A stretch of 64,000 nt of DNA. It comes from Megaera polyxenophila. GTDB taxonomy: Bacteria > Pseudomonadota > Alphaproteobacteria > Rickettsiales > Rickettsiaceae. How positions within the stretch are numbered: position 1 is the first letter of the stretch; every line of letters starts with the position of its first letter. The DNA lies in NCBI RefSeq assembly GCF_029982035.1, contig NZ_CP104166.1:1364001-1428000 (forward strand), written 5' to 3'. This document shows positions 36,297 through 45,640 of the stretch, one piece after another. A program made the position numbers and the translations under genes. The notes under the pieces are model-generated. The model was given only the letters and a program-made list of their open reading frames with translations. It was not told the origin of the DNA and made no database searches.

Positions 36297-38678
36297 ATGA
36301 AACTAGTAATTGTTGAATCTCCTGCGAAAGCAAAAACTATCAATAAATATTTAGGTAACGACTATAAAGTTATAGCCTCTTTTGGTCATATCAGAGATTT
36401 GCCTTCCAAAAATGGATCTGTATTACCGGAAAAAGATTTTGCTATGAAATACGAGATTTCAGATAAATCCTCTAAATATGTTAATGAAATTATAAAATCG
36501 GCAAAAAATGCTAGTGAAATTTATCTGGCAACCGATCCTGATCGTGAAGGTGAATCTATTTCTTGGCATGTAATGGAAGTGTTAAAATCTAAGAAAGTGA
36601 TTGAGGATGATAATAAATTTAAGCGTATTGCTTTTAATGAAATTACTAAAAAAGCTGTTCTTAATTCAATTGCTCATCCAAGAGCCGTTGATGGCAATTT
36701 AGTTAATGCCCAACAAGCAAGAAGAGCCTTAGATTACCTAGTTGGTTTTACCTTGTCGCCGATTTTGTGGCGTAAATTACCTGGGTGTAGGTCAGCAGGG
36801 CGTGTCCAATCAGTTGCCCTACGATTAATTTGCGAAAGAGAGGATGAAATTGAGCGTTTTATCTCCAAAGAATTTTGGGATATTAAACTTGATATGGTTG
36901 GAAGCAAGGGGGATCTTTTTGCCGCACGGTTAACCCATGTAAATGGCAATAAACTGGAAAAATTCTCTATTACTAATCAGGTGCAAGCAGATGAAATAGT
37001 TGAGAAATTGAGTTCCCGTAAATTTCAAGTTCTAGAAGTTGAAAAAAAACAACAAAAGAGGAATCCATCTGCTCCTTTTATTACATCTTCTTTGCAGCAA
37101 GAAGCTTCAAGAAAACTTGGATTTAGTGCTAAAAAAACAATGCAAGTAGCACAGAAATTATACGAAGGAATCGATATTGGGGGCGAAACTCTAGGGCTAA
37201 TTACTTATATGAGAACAGATGGTATCACGCTCGCTACTGATTCGGTAGATAGTATAAGGAAACTTATTGGGGAAAAGTACGGAGCTAAGTACTTGCCAGC
37301 CAAACCAATTATTTATAAATCTAAATCTAAAAATGCTCAAGAGGCTCATGAAGCAATCAGACCTACAGATATAAATCTATTACCTGAAAAATTAGCTAAA
37401 AATTTAGATGCTGATCAATTAAAACTTTATGATTTAATTTGGAAAAGAACTGCAGCATGCCAAATGGAAGCAGTAGTGATAGATATGGTGGGGGTTGATC
37501 TTGTTTCTGACGATAAAAGTTTTATGGCAAGAGCTACCGGTTCAACAATTGCTTTTGATGGTTTCTATAAAATCTATCAGGAAGGGGTGGATGACAACAA
37601 GGAGGAAAGCTCTAAAACCTTGCCTCCTTTAACTGAAGGAGAGGATATTGTTACTAAAAAAATTAATCCAGAACAACATTTTACGGAAGCCCCCCCAAGG
37701 TATTCCGAAGCTACTTTAGTAAAAAAACTAGAAGAACTCGGTATTGGCAGACCTTCTACTTATGCAACAATAATTTCCGTATTGCAAGACAGGCAGTATG
37801 TTACTATGGATAAAAAGAGGTTTACCCCAAGTGAACTTGGAAGATTGGTAACGGCATTTTTAGTGGGTTTTTTTGAGAAATATGTACAATATGATTTTAC
37901 TGCTGAGCTAGAAACAGACCTTGATAAAATCGCCGAAGGTAGAATTGGTTGGCAATCCTTACTTTCTGAGTTTTGGAAAGGATTTAATGATAATGTTGGC
38001 AAAGTTAGTGATCGCAAAATTGGTGAAGTAATAGAATATGTTGAGAAAGCCCTTGAATACCATTTATTTGGAGATAAACATGGGAATAAAGAAATTATCG
38101 AAAAAAATAAAAAATGCCCATCATGCCTCGATGGTTTACTCAATTTGAAACTTGGTAAATTTGGCGCATTTTTGGCCTGTAATAATTACCCTACTTGCCA
38201 GTATAAAAAACAGATTTCAAAGGGTATGGATAAAACTTCTCCTGAAGACGTTCTGGTAACTGAGTCCACCAATAATAAGCAATTAGGAGCTGATAAGGAT
38301 GGTAATATAGTAACGCTTCGGAAAGGTCCATACGGATGGTACGTGCAGCTTGGAGAAGCAGCTTCGCCTAAAGATAAGCCAAAAAGATCTGCTCTGCCAC
38401 CAAGTATAAACCCAGATAGTTTGACTTTAGAAACTGCGCTAAAATTGCTTAATTTACCTATCTCGATTGCTCCTCATTTACCTGCCGGGGAAGAAATTTT
38501 AATGGGTATAGGCCGTTTTGGGCCATACTTAAAATATCAAAATAAGTTTATCTCTATACCTAAAAATATCGACCCTTTCAATATTGATATCAACCAGGCA
38601 AGGTCGTTAATTGAGCAAAAAAATCAAAAAGCCGATCCAGCTACCAAAAATAAGTCGAAAAGAAAAAATAATAGCTAA
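36297..38678 (+). CDS. topA: DNA topoisomerase I
   Basis: Relaxes negative supercoils. The 793-residue protein begins with the TOPRIM domain (KLVIVESPAKAKTINKYLG; ATDPDREGES), has the catalytic tyrosine in LITYMRTDGI, and ends with one complete CPSC...CNNYPTC zinc ribbon followed by basic C-terminal repeats and a lysine-rich tail. Intact and of normal length. Confidence 0.97.
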   Translation: MKLVIVESPAKAKTINKYLGNDYKVIASFGHIRDLPSKNGSVLPEKDFAMKYEISDKSSKYVNEIIKSAKNASEIYLATDPDREGESISWHVMEVLKSKKVIEDDNKFKRIAFNEITKKAVLNSIAHPRAVDGNLVNAQQARRALDYLVGFTLSPILWRKLPGCRSAGRVQSVALRLICEREDEIERFISKEFWDIKLDMVGSKGDLFAARLTHVNGNKLEKFSITNQVQADEIVEKLSSRKFQVLEVEKKQQKRNPSAPFITSSLQQEASRKLGFSAKKTMQVAQKLYEGIDIGGETLGLITYMRTDGITLATDSVDSIRKLIGEKYGAKYLPAKPIIYKSKSKNAQEAHEAIRPTDINLLPEKLAKNLDADQLKLYDLIWKRTAACQMEAVVIDMVGVDLVSDDKSFMARATGSTIAFDGFYKIYQEGVDDNKEESSKTLPPLTEGEDIVTKKINPEQHFTEAPPRYSEATLVKKLEELGIGRPSTYATIISVLQDRQYVTMDKKRFTPSELGRLVTAFLVGFFEKYVQYDFTAELETDLDKIAEGRIGWQSLLSEFWKGFNDNVGKVSDRKIGEVIEYVEKALEYHLFGDKHGNKEIIEKNKKCPSCLDGLLNLKLGKFGAFLACNNYPTCQYKKQISKGMDKTSPEDVLVTESTNNKQLGADKDGNIVTLRKGPYGWYVQLGEAASPKDKPKRSALPPSINPDSLTLETALKLLNLPISIAPHLPAGEEILMGIGRFGPYLKYQNKFISIPKNIDPFNIDINQARSLIEQKNQKADPATKNKSKRKNNS

Positions 38679-38679
38679 A

Positions 38680-38721
38680 AAGGTTTGCCTTAAAGCATTT
38701 CAAGGGACAAACCTATTTTAA
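38680..38721 (+). terminator. Terminator-like hairpin after topA
   Basis: Inverted arms AGGTTTG and CAAACCT separated by about 22 bases, followed by ATTTTAAG, just after the topA stop. A plausible intrinsic terminator with a large loop. Confidence 0.5.
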
Positions 38722-38947
38722 GCAATAATGCTTGCTTATCTTGTAGTATAGGAATTTCAAAATTTGTAACCAGAAAAATTGTTAATCAAAACTTTGAAAA
38801 TTCATTTAATAAATATGTAGTTACAAGCCACAATATTAGAAATTATCAACACTTTTACAAAAATCTCTGCCAGAATCCATCTAAAAATAGGTTCAGTTTT
38901 ACAAATTATGTGGCCAAGACGTGAAAGAAGTGTTCGCCATAATGATG

Positions 38948-40078
38948 TTATCTAGGCGTTGATAATAATTCATTGATTCTTATTAATAACAATGGCGGAG
39001 ATAAACCGTAATAAACTTGCCGCAGATTCATACATTTATTGCAATTATAGCAAAACAGAGGATCTATTTTAAAATTCAACCAAATCATTAATCTCCAACT
39101 AATGAGCTTGGTTTTCTTATGAACGATTTGATTAATTGCCTTATATACGATAGGTAATTGTACACCCCTAGTTCTATTAGATAAAAAACCGTAATACCTA
39201 ATCATTCGAAAATAACGATCTGGTATATGCATAATCAGACTAGCTATGAACTGCATCACGGGCATAGTTATGCGATCAATTGTATTATTATAGTGATCAA
39301 GAAATTTAAACGTTACCTGCTTTCCGTCGTAATTTTCTATTCTTGTCTCGGAAATAGGGGGTCGTTTTATATACCGCCCTAAATATTCTATGTTGCGTTT
39401 ATGATCATCCGATGGTTTTTGTAAATAAACATACCAACTGATTTCGTATAAACTACTCATCCAGTTATTAAAATTCTCAGCATTTTGATATGCGGACGGC
39501 AACTTCAAATTACTTGAGATATATTGAAAGCGAAATAACTCAAGGACTCTATGTCTCCACATTTTTTTAATAGGTTCGGCAGGAAAAAATAATTTTTGCC
39601 ACTTGCCTTTGCTATTTATACCGCCGCAAGTAACCGATAAATGGATATGAACATTACGTTTTAAATCTCTACCGAAAGTGTGTAAGGCAGTAAATATACC
39701 AACCACAAGATTTTTCTTTGTAGCTATCTCCTTAATAATTCCTGCTGCAATACTGGAAATCAATCCAAACAGATCACGATTGAGCCAAAATATCGGCCAT
39801 AAAGAGTCCGGCATTGTAAATGTAATGTGCTGCCATCGTGTTTTTGGTAGAACATTGCTAGCCTTACTCACCCATTGATCCGTTTGTTTCTTACCACAAC
39901 GAGAACAAAACCTACCTTTACAGCTGAATGCTAACGATTTATTGCGGTTACAATCACGGCAGCTATAACGTTTAAATCCTAAATATTTCGTTCCACACGA
40001 TATAACTTTAGTGACGTTGAAAATAATGCCGTATCTTAGCTTGCCGTATTTTTTAGCGAAATCGAGACCAATTACCAC
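38948..40078 (-). CDS. IS91-type transposase, copy B, intact
   Basis: A 376-residue rolling-circle-type transposase. Zinc-binding N-terminus: KRYSCRDCNRNKSLAFSC followed by FCSRCGKKQ. The IS91 landmark TFTMPDSLWPIF follows, then the HUH motif VHIHLS and the catalytic tyrosine region VYLQKPS...YLGRYIKRP. The C-terminus has a CYNCNKCM cluster. It differs from the other copies by a few substitutions, for example L for V in the zinc region. Confidence 0.88.
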   Translation of the reverse strand: MVIGLDFAKKYGKLRYGIIFNVTKVISCGTKYLGFKRYSCRDCNRNKSLAFSCKGRFCSRCGKKQTDQWVSKASNVLPKTRWQHITFTMPDSLWPIFWLNRDLFGLISSIAAGIIKEIATKKNLVVGIFTALHTFGRDLKRNVHIHLSVTCGGINSKGKWQKLFFPAEPIKKMWRHRVLELFRFQYISSNLKLPSAYQNAENFNNWMSSLYEISWYVYLQKPSDDHKRNIEYLGRYIKRPPISETRIENYDGKQVTFKFLDHYNNTIDRITMPVMQFIASLIMHIPDRYFRMIRYYGFLSNRTRGVQLPIVYKAINQIVHKKTKLISWRLMIWLNFKIDPLFCYNCNKCMNLRQVYYGLSPPLLLIRINELLSTPR

Positions 40079-40151
40079 GGTCTAGAAAAATATGTTTTAT
40101 AGATATTCCTTTACCGACTATTTCCATAAATTACTTATAGTTAATGTTTTC

Positions 40152-40407
40152 TTACCAAGGAATCTTTCTTCCTTTGCGTTCTAAATCAAATTCTTTACAA
40201 TCAGGGCAATAGTAAACAGGAATTATACTTATGATTGGGAGATATTTTTCGCAACATTATCCAGAAAGCCTTGGCTATTTCCTTATCTCCTTCGGAAAAA
40301 ATCTTTTTGATCCTGCTGTAAGGAATTGCTTGCTCTTTAGAAATGGCCTTAAGAGTTTTTACCGCTAATTCATTGACCAAATGCTGCTCAGAGTGCAAGT
40401 TACTCAT
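40152..40407 (-). pseudogene. IS91-like accessory ORF, copy B, frameshifted
   Basis: Same start as the 84-residue protein of copies A and C, but one extra base near 40219 (AACAGG for AACAG) shifts the frame after HKYNS, losing the CPDC motif. Confidence 0.75.
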
Positions 40408-40760
40408 AACTCAATTATATATTATCTTATGTATGTCTAACATTCAGTCTTTATAACTCAAGTTAAAACAAATCAAATACCAGTATTATAATCCTCCATA
40501 AATATTTATCGGTCAAGTATCTTCTTTTAAGCTGCCACCGATAGGTGGCTTATCTTGTAGTATAGGAATTTCAAAATTTGTAACCAGAAAAATTGTTAAT
40601 CAAAACTTTGAAAATTCGTTTAATAAAATGTAGTTACAAGCCACAATATTAGAAATTATCAACACTTTTATAAAAATCTCTGCCAGAATCTATCTAAAAA
40701 TAGGTTCAGTTTTACAAATTATGTGGCTAAGACGTGAAAGAAGTGTTCGCCATAATGATG

Positions 40761-41890
40761 TTATCTAGGCGTTGATAATAATTCATTGATTCTTATTAAT
40801 AACAATGGCGGAGATAAACCGTAATAAACTTGCCGCAGATTCATACATTTATTGCAATTATAGCAAAACAGAGGATCTATTTTAAAATTCAACCAAATCA
40901 TTAATCTCCAACTAATGAGCTTAGTTTTCTTATGAACGATTTGATTAATTGCCTTATATACGATAGGTAATTGTACGCCCCTAGTTCTATTAGATAAAAA
41001 ACCGTAATACCTAATCATTCGAAAATAACGATCTGGTATATGCATAATCAGACTAGCTATGAACTGCATCACGGGCATAGTTATGCGATCAATTGTATTA
41101 TTATAGTGATCAAGAAATTTAAACGTTACCTGCTTTCCGTCGTAATTTTCTATTCTTGTCTCGGAAATAGGGGTCGTTTTATATACCGCCCTAAATATTC
41201 TATGTTGCGTTTATGATCATCCGATGGTTTTTGTAAATAAACATACCAACTGATTTCGTATAAACTACTCATCCAGTTATTAAAATTCTCAGCATTTTGA
41301 TATGCGGACGGCAACTTCAAATTACTTGAGATATATTGAAAGCGAAATAACTCAAGGACTCTATGTCTCCACATTTTTTTAATAGGTTCGGCAGGAAAAA
41401 ATAATTTTTGCCACTTGCCTTTGCTATTTATACCGCCGCAAGTAACCGATAAATGGATATGAACATTGCGTTTTAAATCTCTACCGAAAGTGTGTAAGGC
41501 AGTAAATATACCAACCACAAGATTTTTCTTTGTAGCTATCTCCTTAATAATTCCTGCTGCAATACCGGAAATCAATCCAAACAGATCACGATTGAGCCAA
41601 AATATCGGCCATAAAGAGTCCGGCATTGTAAATGTAATGTGCTGCCATCGTGTTTTTGGTAGAACATTGCTAGCCTTACTCACCCATTGATCCGTTTGTT
41701 TCTTACCACAACGAGAACAAAACCTACCTTTACAGCTGAATGCTACCGATTTATTGCGGTTACAATCACGGCAGCTATAACGTTTAAATCCTAAATATTT
41801 CGTTCCACACGATATAACTTTAGTGACGTTGAAAATAATGCCGTATCTTAGCTTGCCGTATTTTTTAGCGAAATCGAGACCAATTACCAC
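40761..41890 (-). pseudogene. IS91-type transposase, copy C, frameshifted
   Basis: One G is missing in the run near 41170 (GGGGTCG for GGGGGTCG), the same short stretch damaged in copy A but by a different base. The N-terminal 246-codon frame and the C-terminal frame from 41078 are both otherwise open. Confidence 0.88.
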
Positions 41891-41963
41891 GGTCTAGAAA
41901 AATATGTTTTATAGATATTCCTTTACCGACTATTTCCATAAATTACTTATAGTTAATGTTTTC

Positions 41964-42218
41964 TTACCAAGGAATCTTTCTTCCTTTGCGTTCTAAATCA
42001 AATTCTTTACAATCAGGGCAATAGTAAACAGAATTATACTTATGATTGGGAGATATTTTTCGCAACATTATCCAGAAAGCCTTGGCTATTTCCTTATCTC
42101 CTTCGGAAAAAATCTTTTTGATCCTGCTGTAAGGAATTGCTTGCTCTTTAGAAATGGCCTTAAGAGTTTTTACCGCTAATTCATTGACCAAATGCTGCTC
42201 AGAGTGCAAGTTACTCAT
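41964..42218 (-). CDS. IS91-like accessory ORF, copy C (84 aa)
   Basis: Appears identical in protein sequence to the copy A accessory ORF, ending with the CPDC motif and RKGRKIPW. Function unknown. Confidence 0.62.
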   Translation of the reverse strand: MSNLHSEQHLVNELAVKTLKAISKEQAIPYSRIKKIFSEGDKEIAKAFWIMLRKISPNHKYNSVYYCPDCKEFDLERKGRKIPW

Positions 42219-42370
42219 AACTCAATTATATATTATCTTATGTATGTCTAACATTCAGTCTTTATAACTCAAGTTAAAACAAATCAAATACCAGTATTAT
42301 AATCCTCCATAAATATTTATCGGTCAAGAGTATCTTCTTTTAAGCTGCCACCGATAGGTGGCTTATCTTG

Positions 42371-42997
42371 TGCAATACTATAGAGAGGTATTGGTTTGAT
42401 GTAACAAGAGCCAGAAATTCAGAAGCAGCTCTAAGGTTGGCATATGTAAATACGCCAAATGCCGTTATAATTAGTTCTAGACTACAGGATGTTTCAGCAA
42501 TTGAAATGGCTGGTCGGTTAAAAAAAATAGAAGGCTTGCAAAGACTGCCAATAATTTTTTTGGTTAATCAAGGAGAATCGGTCCAGCATTATAATATCAA
42601 TGGTGATAATTCTCATAAAATTTTATTTAGGCCCTTCACCCCCAATGAGCTTATGATTACTGTTAAATCTCTCCTTAGAAAATCTAATCCTGTATTTCAA
42701 AATAAATTTGTTAAAAATAAAAATATTACCATGGATTTAGCTGTTTATAAAGTTTTTCACGGTCAAAAACAGGTCCATTTTGGACCTACTGAGTTTAAGC
42801 TGTTGCAGCTGTTTATAACAAATCCAGATAATGTTTATTCCCGTAGACAAATAATTGATTATGTATGGGGCGTAGATAAAGAGATATCTTTTAGAACTGT
42901 TGATGTGCATATTAACCGTATTAGAAAAATGATGAATTTAAATGATGGTAATCAAGTAATTAGAACTATAAGAGGAGCTGGTTATTGTCTGGAGTAG
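42371..42997 (+). pseudogene. OmpR/PhoB-type response regulator lacking its N-terminus
   Basis: The open frame encodes the rest of a receiver domain (FDVTRARNSEAALRLAYVNTP; PIIFLVNQGE in place of the usual threonine strand; HKILFRPFTPNELM with arginine where lysine is usual) and a complete winged-helix DNA-binding domain (FGPTEFKLLQLFITNPDNVYSR; RTVDVHINRIRK; IRTIRGAGYCLE). About 25 N-terminal residues with the acidic pocket are missing; copy C of the IS91-like element abuts the break and no matching sequence lies on the other side. The lost start and promoter make it a probable pseudogene. Confidence 0.82.
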
Positions 42998-43128
42998 ACT
43001 TGATAGCCTTATAAGCTTAAAACTATTAGGGGATAAAATATGAGGATGCTTAATATTTTATTTATTGCCTTATTGAAGAAATAGTTATAATTAATAAAAC
43101 GCTCTTTATCCATCAAACATATTTAATA

Positions 43129-43560
43129 ATGTTGCAGCAAAATCTTAAATCATCAGCGGTAATAAAAAGACTTTTGGTTAACCATGTTAAACCTTATAAA
43201 TCTGAAATATTTATCGCTATTTTTTTCATGGTTGTAGTAGCTACGTGCTCTGCGGCAGTGGTTTGGTTAACTAAACCGGCAATTGATAAAATATTAGTTG
43301 CTCGCAATATGCGCATGCTTGTTATCATCCCGCTTTTAATGCTTGGAGTATATGTAATAAAGGGCATAGCTGAGTATTATCAGGGTTATCTAATAAAATA
43401 TGTCGGTCAGAAGATATTGACTGACATGCAAATACAAATGTATGAACATCTATTATATGCTGATCTTGCCTATGTTCAGCTGGTTGATTTGCTTATTATA
43501 GAAATAAAGAGTAACTGCAAGCTTTTTTTTATAAAACTTACTTGTAAGTTTTATTTTTGA
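43129..43560 (+). pseudogene. MsbA-type ABC exporter, N-terminal stub
   Basis: Encodes about 118 residues of the transmembrane domain of a lipid A/multidrug ABC exporter (KSEIFIAIFFMVVVATCSAAV; VVWLTKPAIDKIL; YYQGYLIKYVGQKILTDMQIQMYEHLL). It then runs into unrelated sequence and stops at 43560. The rest of the membrane domain and the ATPase are absent. A deletion between this point and the rpsD promoter seems likely. A hairpin at 43533-43552 falls within its last codons. Confidence 0.85.
43533..43552 (+). terminator. Intrinsic terminator upstream of rpsD
   Basis: Perfect 9-bp arms AAAACTTAC/GTAAGTTTT with a 2-base centre, followed by ATTTTTG. It lies just upstream of the rpsD promoter and would insulate it from the msbA stub. 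Confidence 0.6.
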
Positions 43561-43562
43561 GT

Positions 43563-43591
43563 TTGACTTTTTTAAATAGTATTTATATAAT
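43563..43591 (+). promoter_or_regulatory. Sigma-70-type promoter of rpsD
   Basis: TTGACT (43563-43568) and TATAAT (43586-43591) separated by 17 bp, the optimal arrangement, 43 bp upstream of the rpsD start codon. Confidence 0.8.
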
Positions 43592-43633
43592 CAGCAAAAA
43601 GTTAATTTTAAATGCTAATTAGGTATAGATAGA

Positions 43634-44251
43634 GTGACTAAAATCATTAAGGCAAAGTATAAGGCAAGTAGAAGACTAGGTAAAACTGTATGGGGAGACG
43701 CAAAAGATCCTTTTAATACAAAAAATTACCGCCCAGGTCAGCATGGTCCTAATGGACGCCCTAAAACTTCAGATTATGGCACTCACTTACAAGCAAAACA
43801 ACTTGTTAAAGCTCATTACGGTAGAATAACTGAAAAACAGTTTAGAAATACTTTTACTCTCGCCAATAAAATGAAAGGTAATACGGCAGAAAATTTTGCA
43901 GGGTTACTTGAAAAAAGAATAGACATGGTAGTTTACAGGTTAAATCTTGCACCTTCGATATTCACTGCTAGGCAGTTGGTATCACATAAGCATGTTAAAT
44001 TAAATGGTAAAAAAGTCAATATACCAAGTTTAAGAGTAAAGGAAGGTGACGTAATTGAACTTAAGGATTCTTCAAAACAAATAGTAATTTGTGCAGAATC
44101 TGCCCAGAAGCTGGATCGGTCAGTTCCTACTTACTTGTCTTTAGATGCTGATTCTATGTCCGGTACTTTTGTAAGAACACCTTCAATTTGTGATATTCCT
44201 TATCCATTTGAAGCTGACTTTAACAAGATAGTTGAGCTTTATTCTCGCTAG
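43634..44251 (+). CDS. rpsD: 30S ribosomal protein S4
   Basis: Primary 16S rRNA-binding protein that nucleates 30S assembly. The 205 residues match the family, with SRRLGKTVWGD near the N-terminus, YRPGQHGPNGR and the S4 RNA-binding domain (LEKRIDMVVYRLNLAPSIFTARQLVSHKHVKLNGKKVNIPS split across residues about 95-140). The start is GTG. It has its own promoter and two hairpins downstream. Confidence 0.97.
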   Translation: MTKIIKAKYKASRRLGKTVWGDAKDPFNTKNYRPGQHGPNGRPKTSDYGTHLQAKQLVKAHYGRITEKQFRNTFTLANKMKGNTAENFAGLLEKRIDMVVYRLNLAPSIFTARQLVSHKHVKLNGKKVNIPSLRVKEGDVIELKDSSKQIVICAESAQKLDRSVPTYLSLDADSMSGTFVRTPSICDIPYPFEADFNKIVELYSR

Positions 44252-44279
44252 GAAATTTTTAGGTCTGTTTTATATCTTG

Positions 44280-44310
44280 TTGTTCCAAAAAATCTTAGTT
44301 TTTGGAACAA
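44280..44310 (+). terminator. Terminator-like hairpin after rpsD
   Basis: Arms TTGTTCCAAAAA and TTTTTGGAACAA around a 7-base loop, 28 bp after the rpsD stop. A strong stem-loop that can act on either strand. Confidence 0.65.
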
Positions 44311-44323
44311 CTTGGTCATTAGT

Positions 44324-44358
44324 AGATCTAAATGGTTATAAATTAACCATTTAGATCT
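44324..44358. terminator. Second hairpin, shared end of rpsD and the TPR gene
   Basis: Perfect 15-bp arms AGATCTAAATGGTTA and its complement with a 5-base loop. The right arm overlaps the stop of the opposing TPR gene. Probably a bidirectional transcription barrier. Confidence 0.6.
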
Positions 44359-45568
44359 CGCTCTCTAAGGATAATTTCTCTTGTATAAGTCCGGCCATTT
44401 GAGCGCATATATCTTCTTCTCCCAGATATTCCAAAGTAAGATTAACTATAGTATCGTAATCACTAGAGAGATATTCTAATATTAGTTCACATGGTCGGGT
44501 ATCTGTGAGTTCCTTAAGTAATTTTTTTATGCTCGGTTTTTCACTAAAAGACTCTTCTAATAATTCTACTCTAGAACCTAATATAGTGCTACTATCATCT
44601 AAGCTTTCATCTACTTCATAGGATGGTAAACATTGTTTAGTTTTAATGTATGAGTAAGTATTTAGTAAATCCCAATAATCATGGCTAATTTGTAGTTTTA
44701 TGGATAATAATTCTTGGCTTGCTTCCTCTGTTACTTGGCTGTAAAGCTTGGCCAATCGATTGAGCATTAAGACCGCTGTATTTATATTTGTAATGCTTTT
44801 CCAGGCATTAGTAACAGGAATAGATTGGCTAAGGAGGTACTTTGCATATTTTAAGCATGAATCTGGAAGTTGTTCATATATCATTTGATATGTGTTTTTC
44901 CTACCTACCAAGCTCTCAAATTCATCCATGGGGTCACTAGTGTGGCAAAGCTCAATAAAATATTCTGTAATATTATTTTTTATTGCTTTATCGATCAGTA
45001 AGGTGTTTTTACTGGATTTAATTGCCAGTTGTAATGCCTGATCATAATAATTATGACCTTCCTTAAAGTGTTTTTGAAGATTTTCTACATATCCCATATT
45101 GTATAGAGCATCCACACTTTGACCTAGTGCGTTAGATATACTTAAGTTCTTAAGGGCGTTTGGAAAATCTCTTTCGGCTATGTACACCAGCGCCAGGTTA
45201 TAACATAGATCTTTTTGTGTATGTAGTAGTATTGATAAATCAATATATTGCACATCTCTCAACAGAATATATGTATTAAGAGCCTCTAATGCCTCTCCGT
45301 ACTTTCTATTATAGTATAGCGTAGTAACCCAATTGCAGATAGCATTTGTGTAATTACTCTTACTTATGGATACTCCTCCATGTATTGCTATCTCAAAATA
45401 GTCTACAGCTTGTTTATAAACCTCCGCAGCTTCTGCGTAATCTCCTAATTCAAACTTCTTATTAGCCTCCCTTAAATAGCGAGTAGCTAATACATTATTA
45501 GGAGGCATTGCCTGAAGAGTTTTAGCACTAACTTGTTTCTCCTTTCCCTTTTCATCATCTCGTTTCAT
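44351..45568 (-). CDS. TPR-repeat protein
   Basis: A 405-residue protein rich in tetratricopeptide-like helices: KKFELGDYAEAAEVYKQAVDYF, then YYNRKYGEALEALNTYI, LALVYIAERDFPNALKNLS and KHFKEGHNYYDQALQ. No signal peptide, so probably cytoplasmic unless exported by another route. TPR domains mediate protein-protein contacts, and rickettsiae use some as host-directed effectors. It lies 72 bp downstream of the repeat-rich autotransporter on the same strand and may share its transcript. Confidence 0.75.
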   Translation of the reverse strand: MKRDDEKGKEKQVSAKTLQAMPPNNVLATRYLREANKKFELGDYAEAAEVYKQAVDYFEIAIHGGVSISKSNYTNAICNWVTTLYYNRKYGEALEALNTYILLRDVQYIDLSILLHTQKDLCYNLALVYIAERDFPNALKNLSISNALGQSVDALYNMGYVENLQKHFKEGHNYYDQALQLAIKSSKNTLLIDKAIKNNITEYFIELCHTSDPMDEFESLVGRKNTYQMIYEQLPDSCLKYAKYLLSQSIPVTNAWKSITNINTAVLMLNRLAKLYSQVTEEASQELLSIKLQISHDYWDLLNTYSYIKTKQCLPSYEVDESLDDSSTILGSRVELLEESFSEKPSIKKLLKELTDTRPCELILEYLSSDYDTIVNLTLEYLGEEDICAQMAGLIQEKLSLESEI

Positions 45569-45640
45569 ATAGAAAAATCTCTCTAATGTAGCAGTGCTAT
45601 AATAATGGCTAGTTAAAAATAGAACAATATAATATTACTA

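Larger units (their letters stand above)
38744..40557 (-). mobile_element. IS91-like element, copy B, first of a tandem pair
   Basis: Starts TAGTATAGG at 38744 and ends with the GCCACC/GGTGGC hairpin and TTATCTTG at 40557, where copy C begins with no spacer. The transposase is intact, the accessory ORF is frameshifted. The left flank (38734-38743, GCTTATCTTG) equals the last ten bases of the element itself. Confidence 0.85.
40558..42370 (-). mobile_element. IS91-like element, copy C, second of the tandem pair
   Basis: Directly abuts copy B and ends with the hairpin and TTATCTTG at 42370, next to the truncated response-regulator gene. The transposase is frameshifted, the accessory ORF is intact, the reverse of copy B. 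Confidence 0.85.

Noticed and set aside
43129..43560. Functional MsbA half-transporter
   Set aside because: Only about 118 residues of the membrane domain are homologous and there is no ATPase domain.
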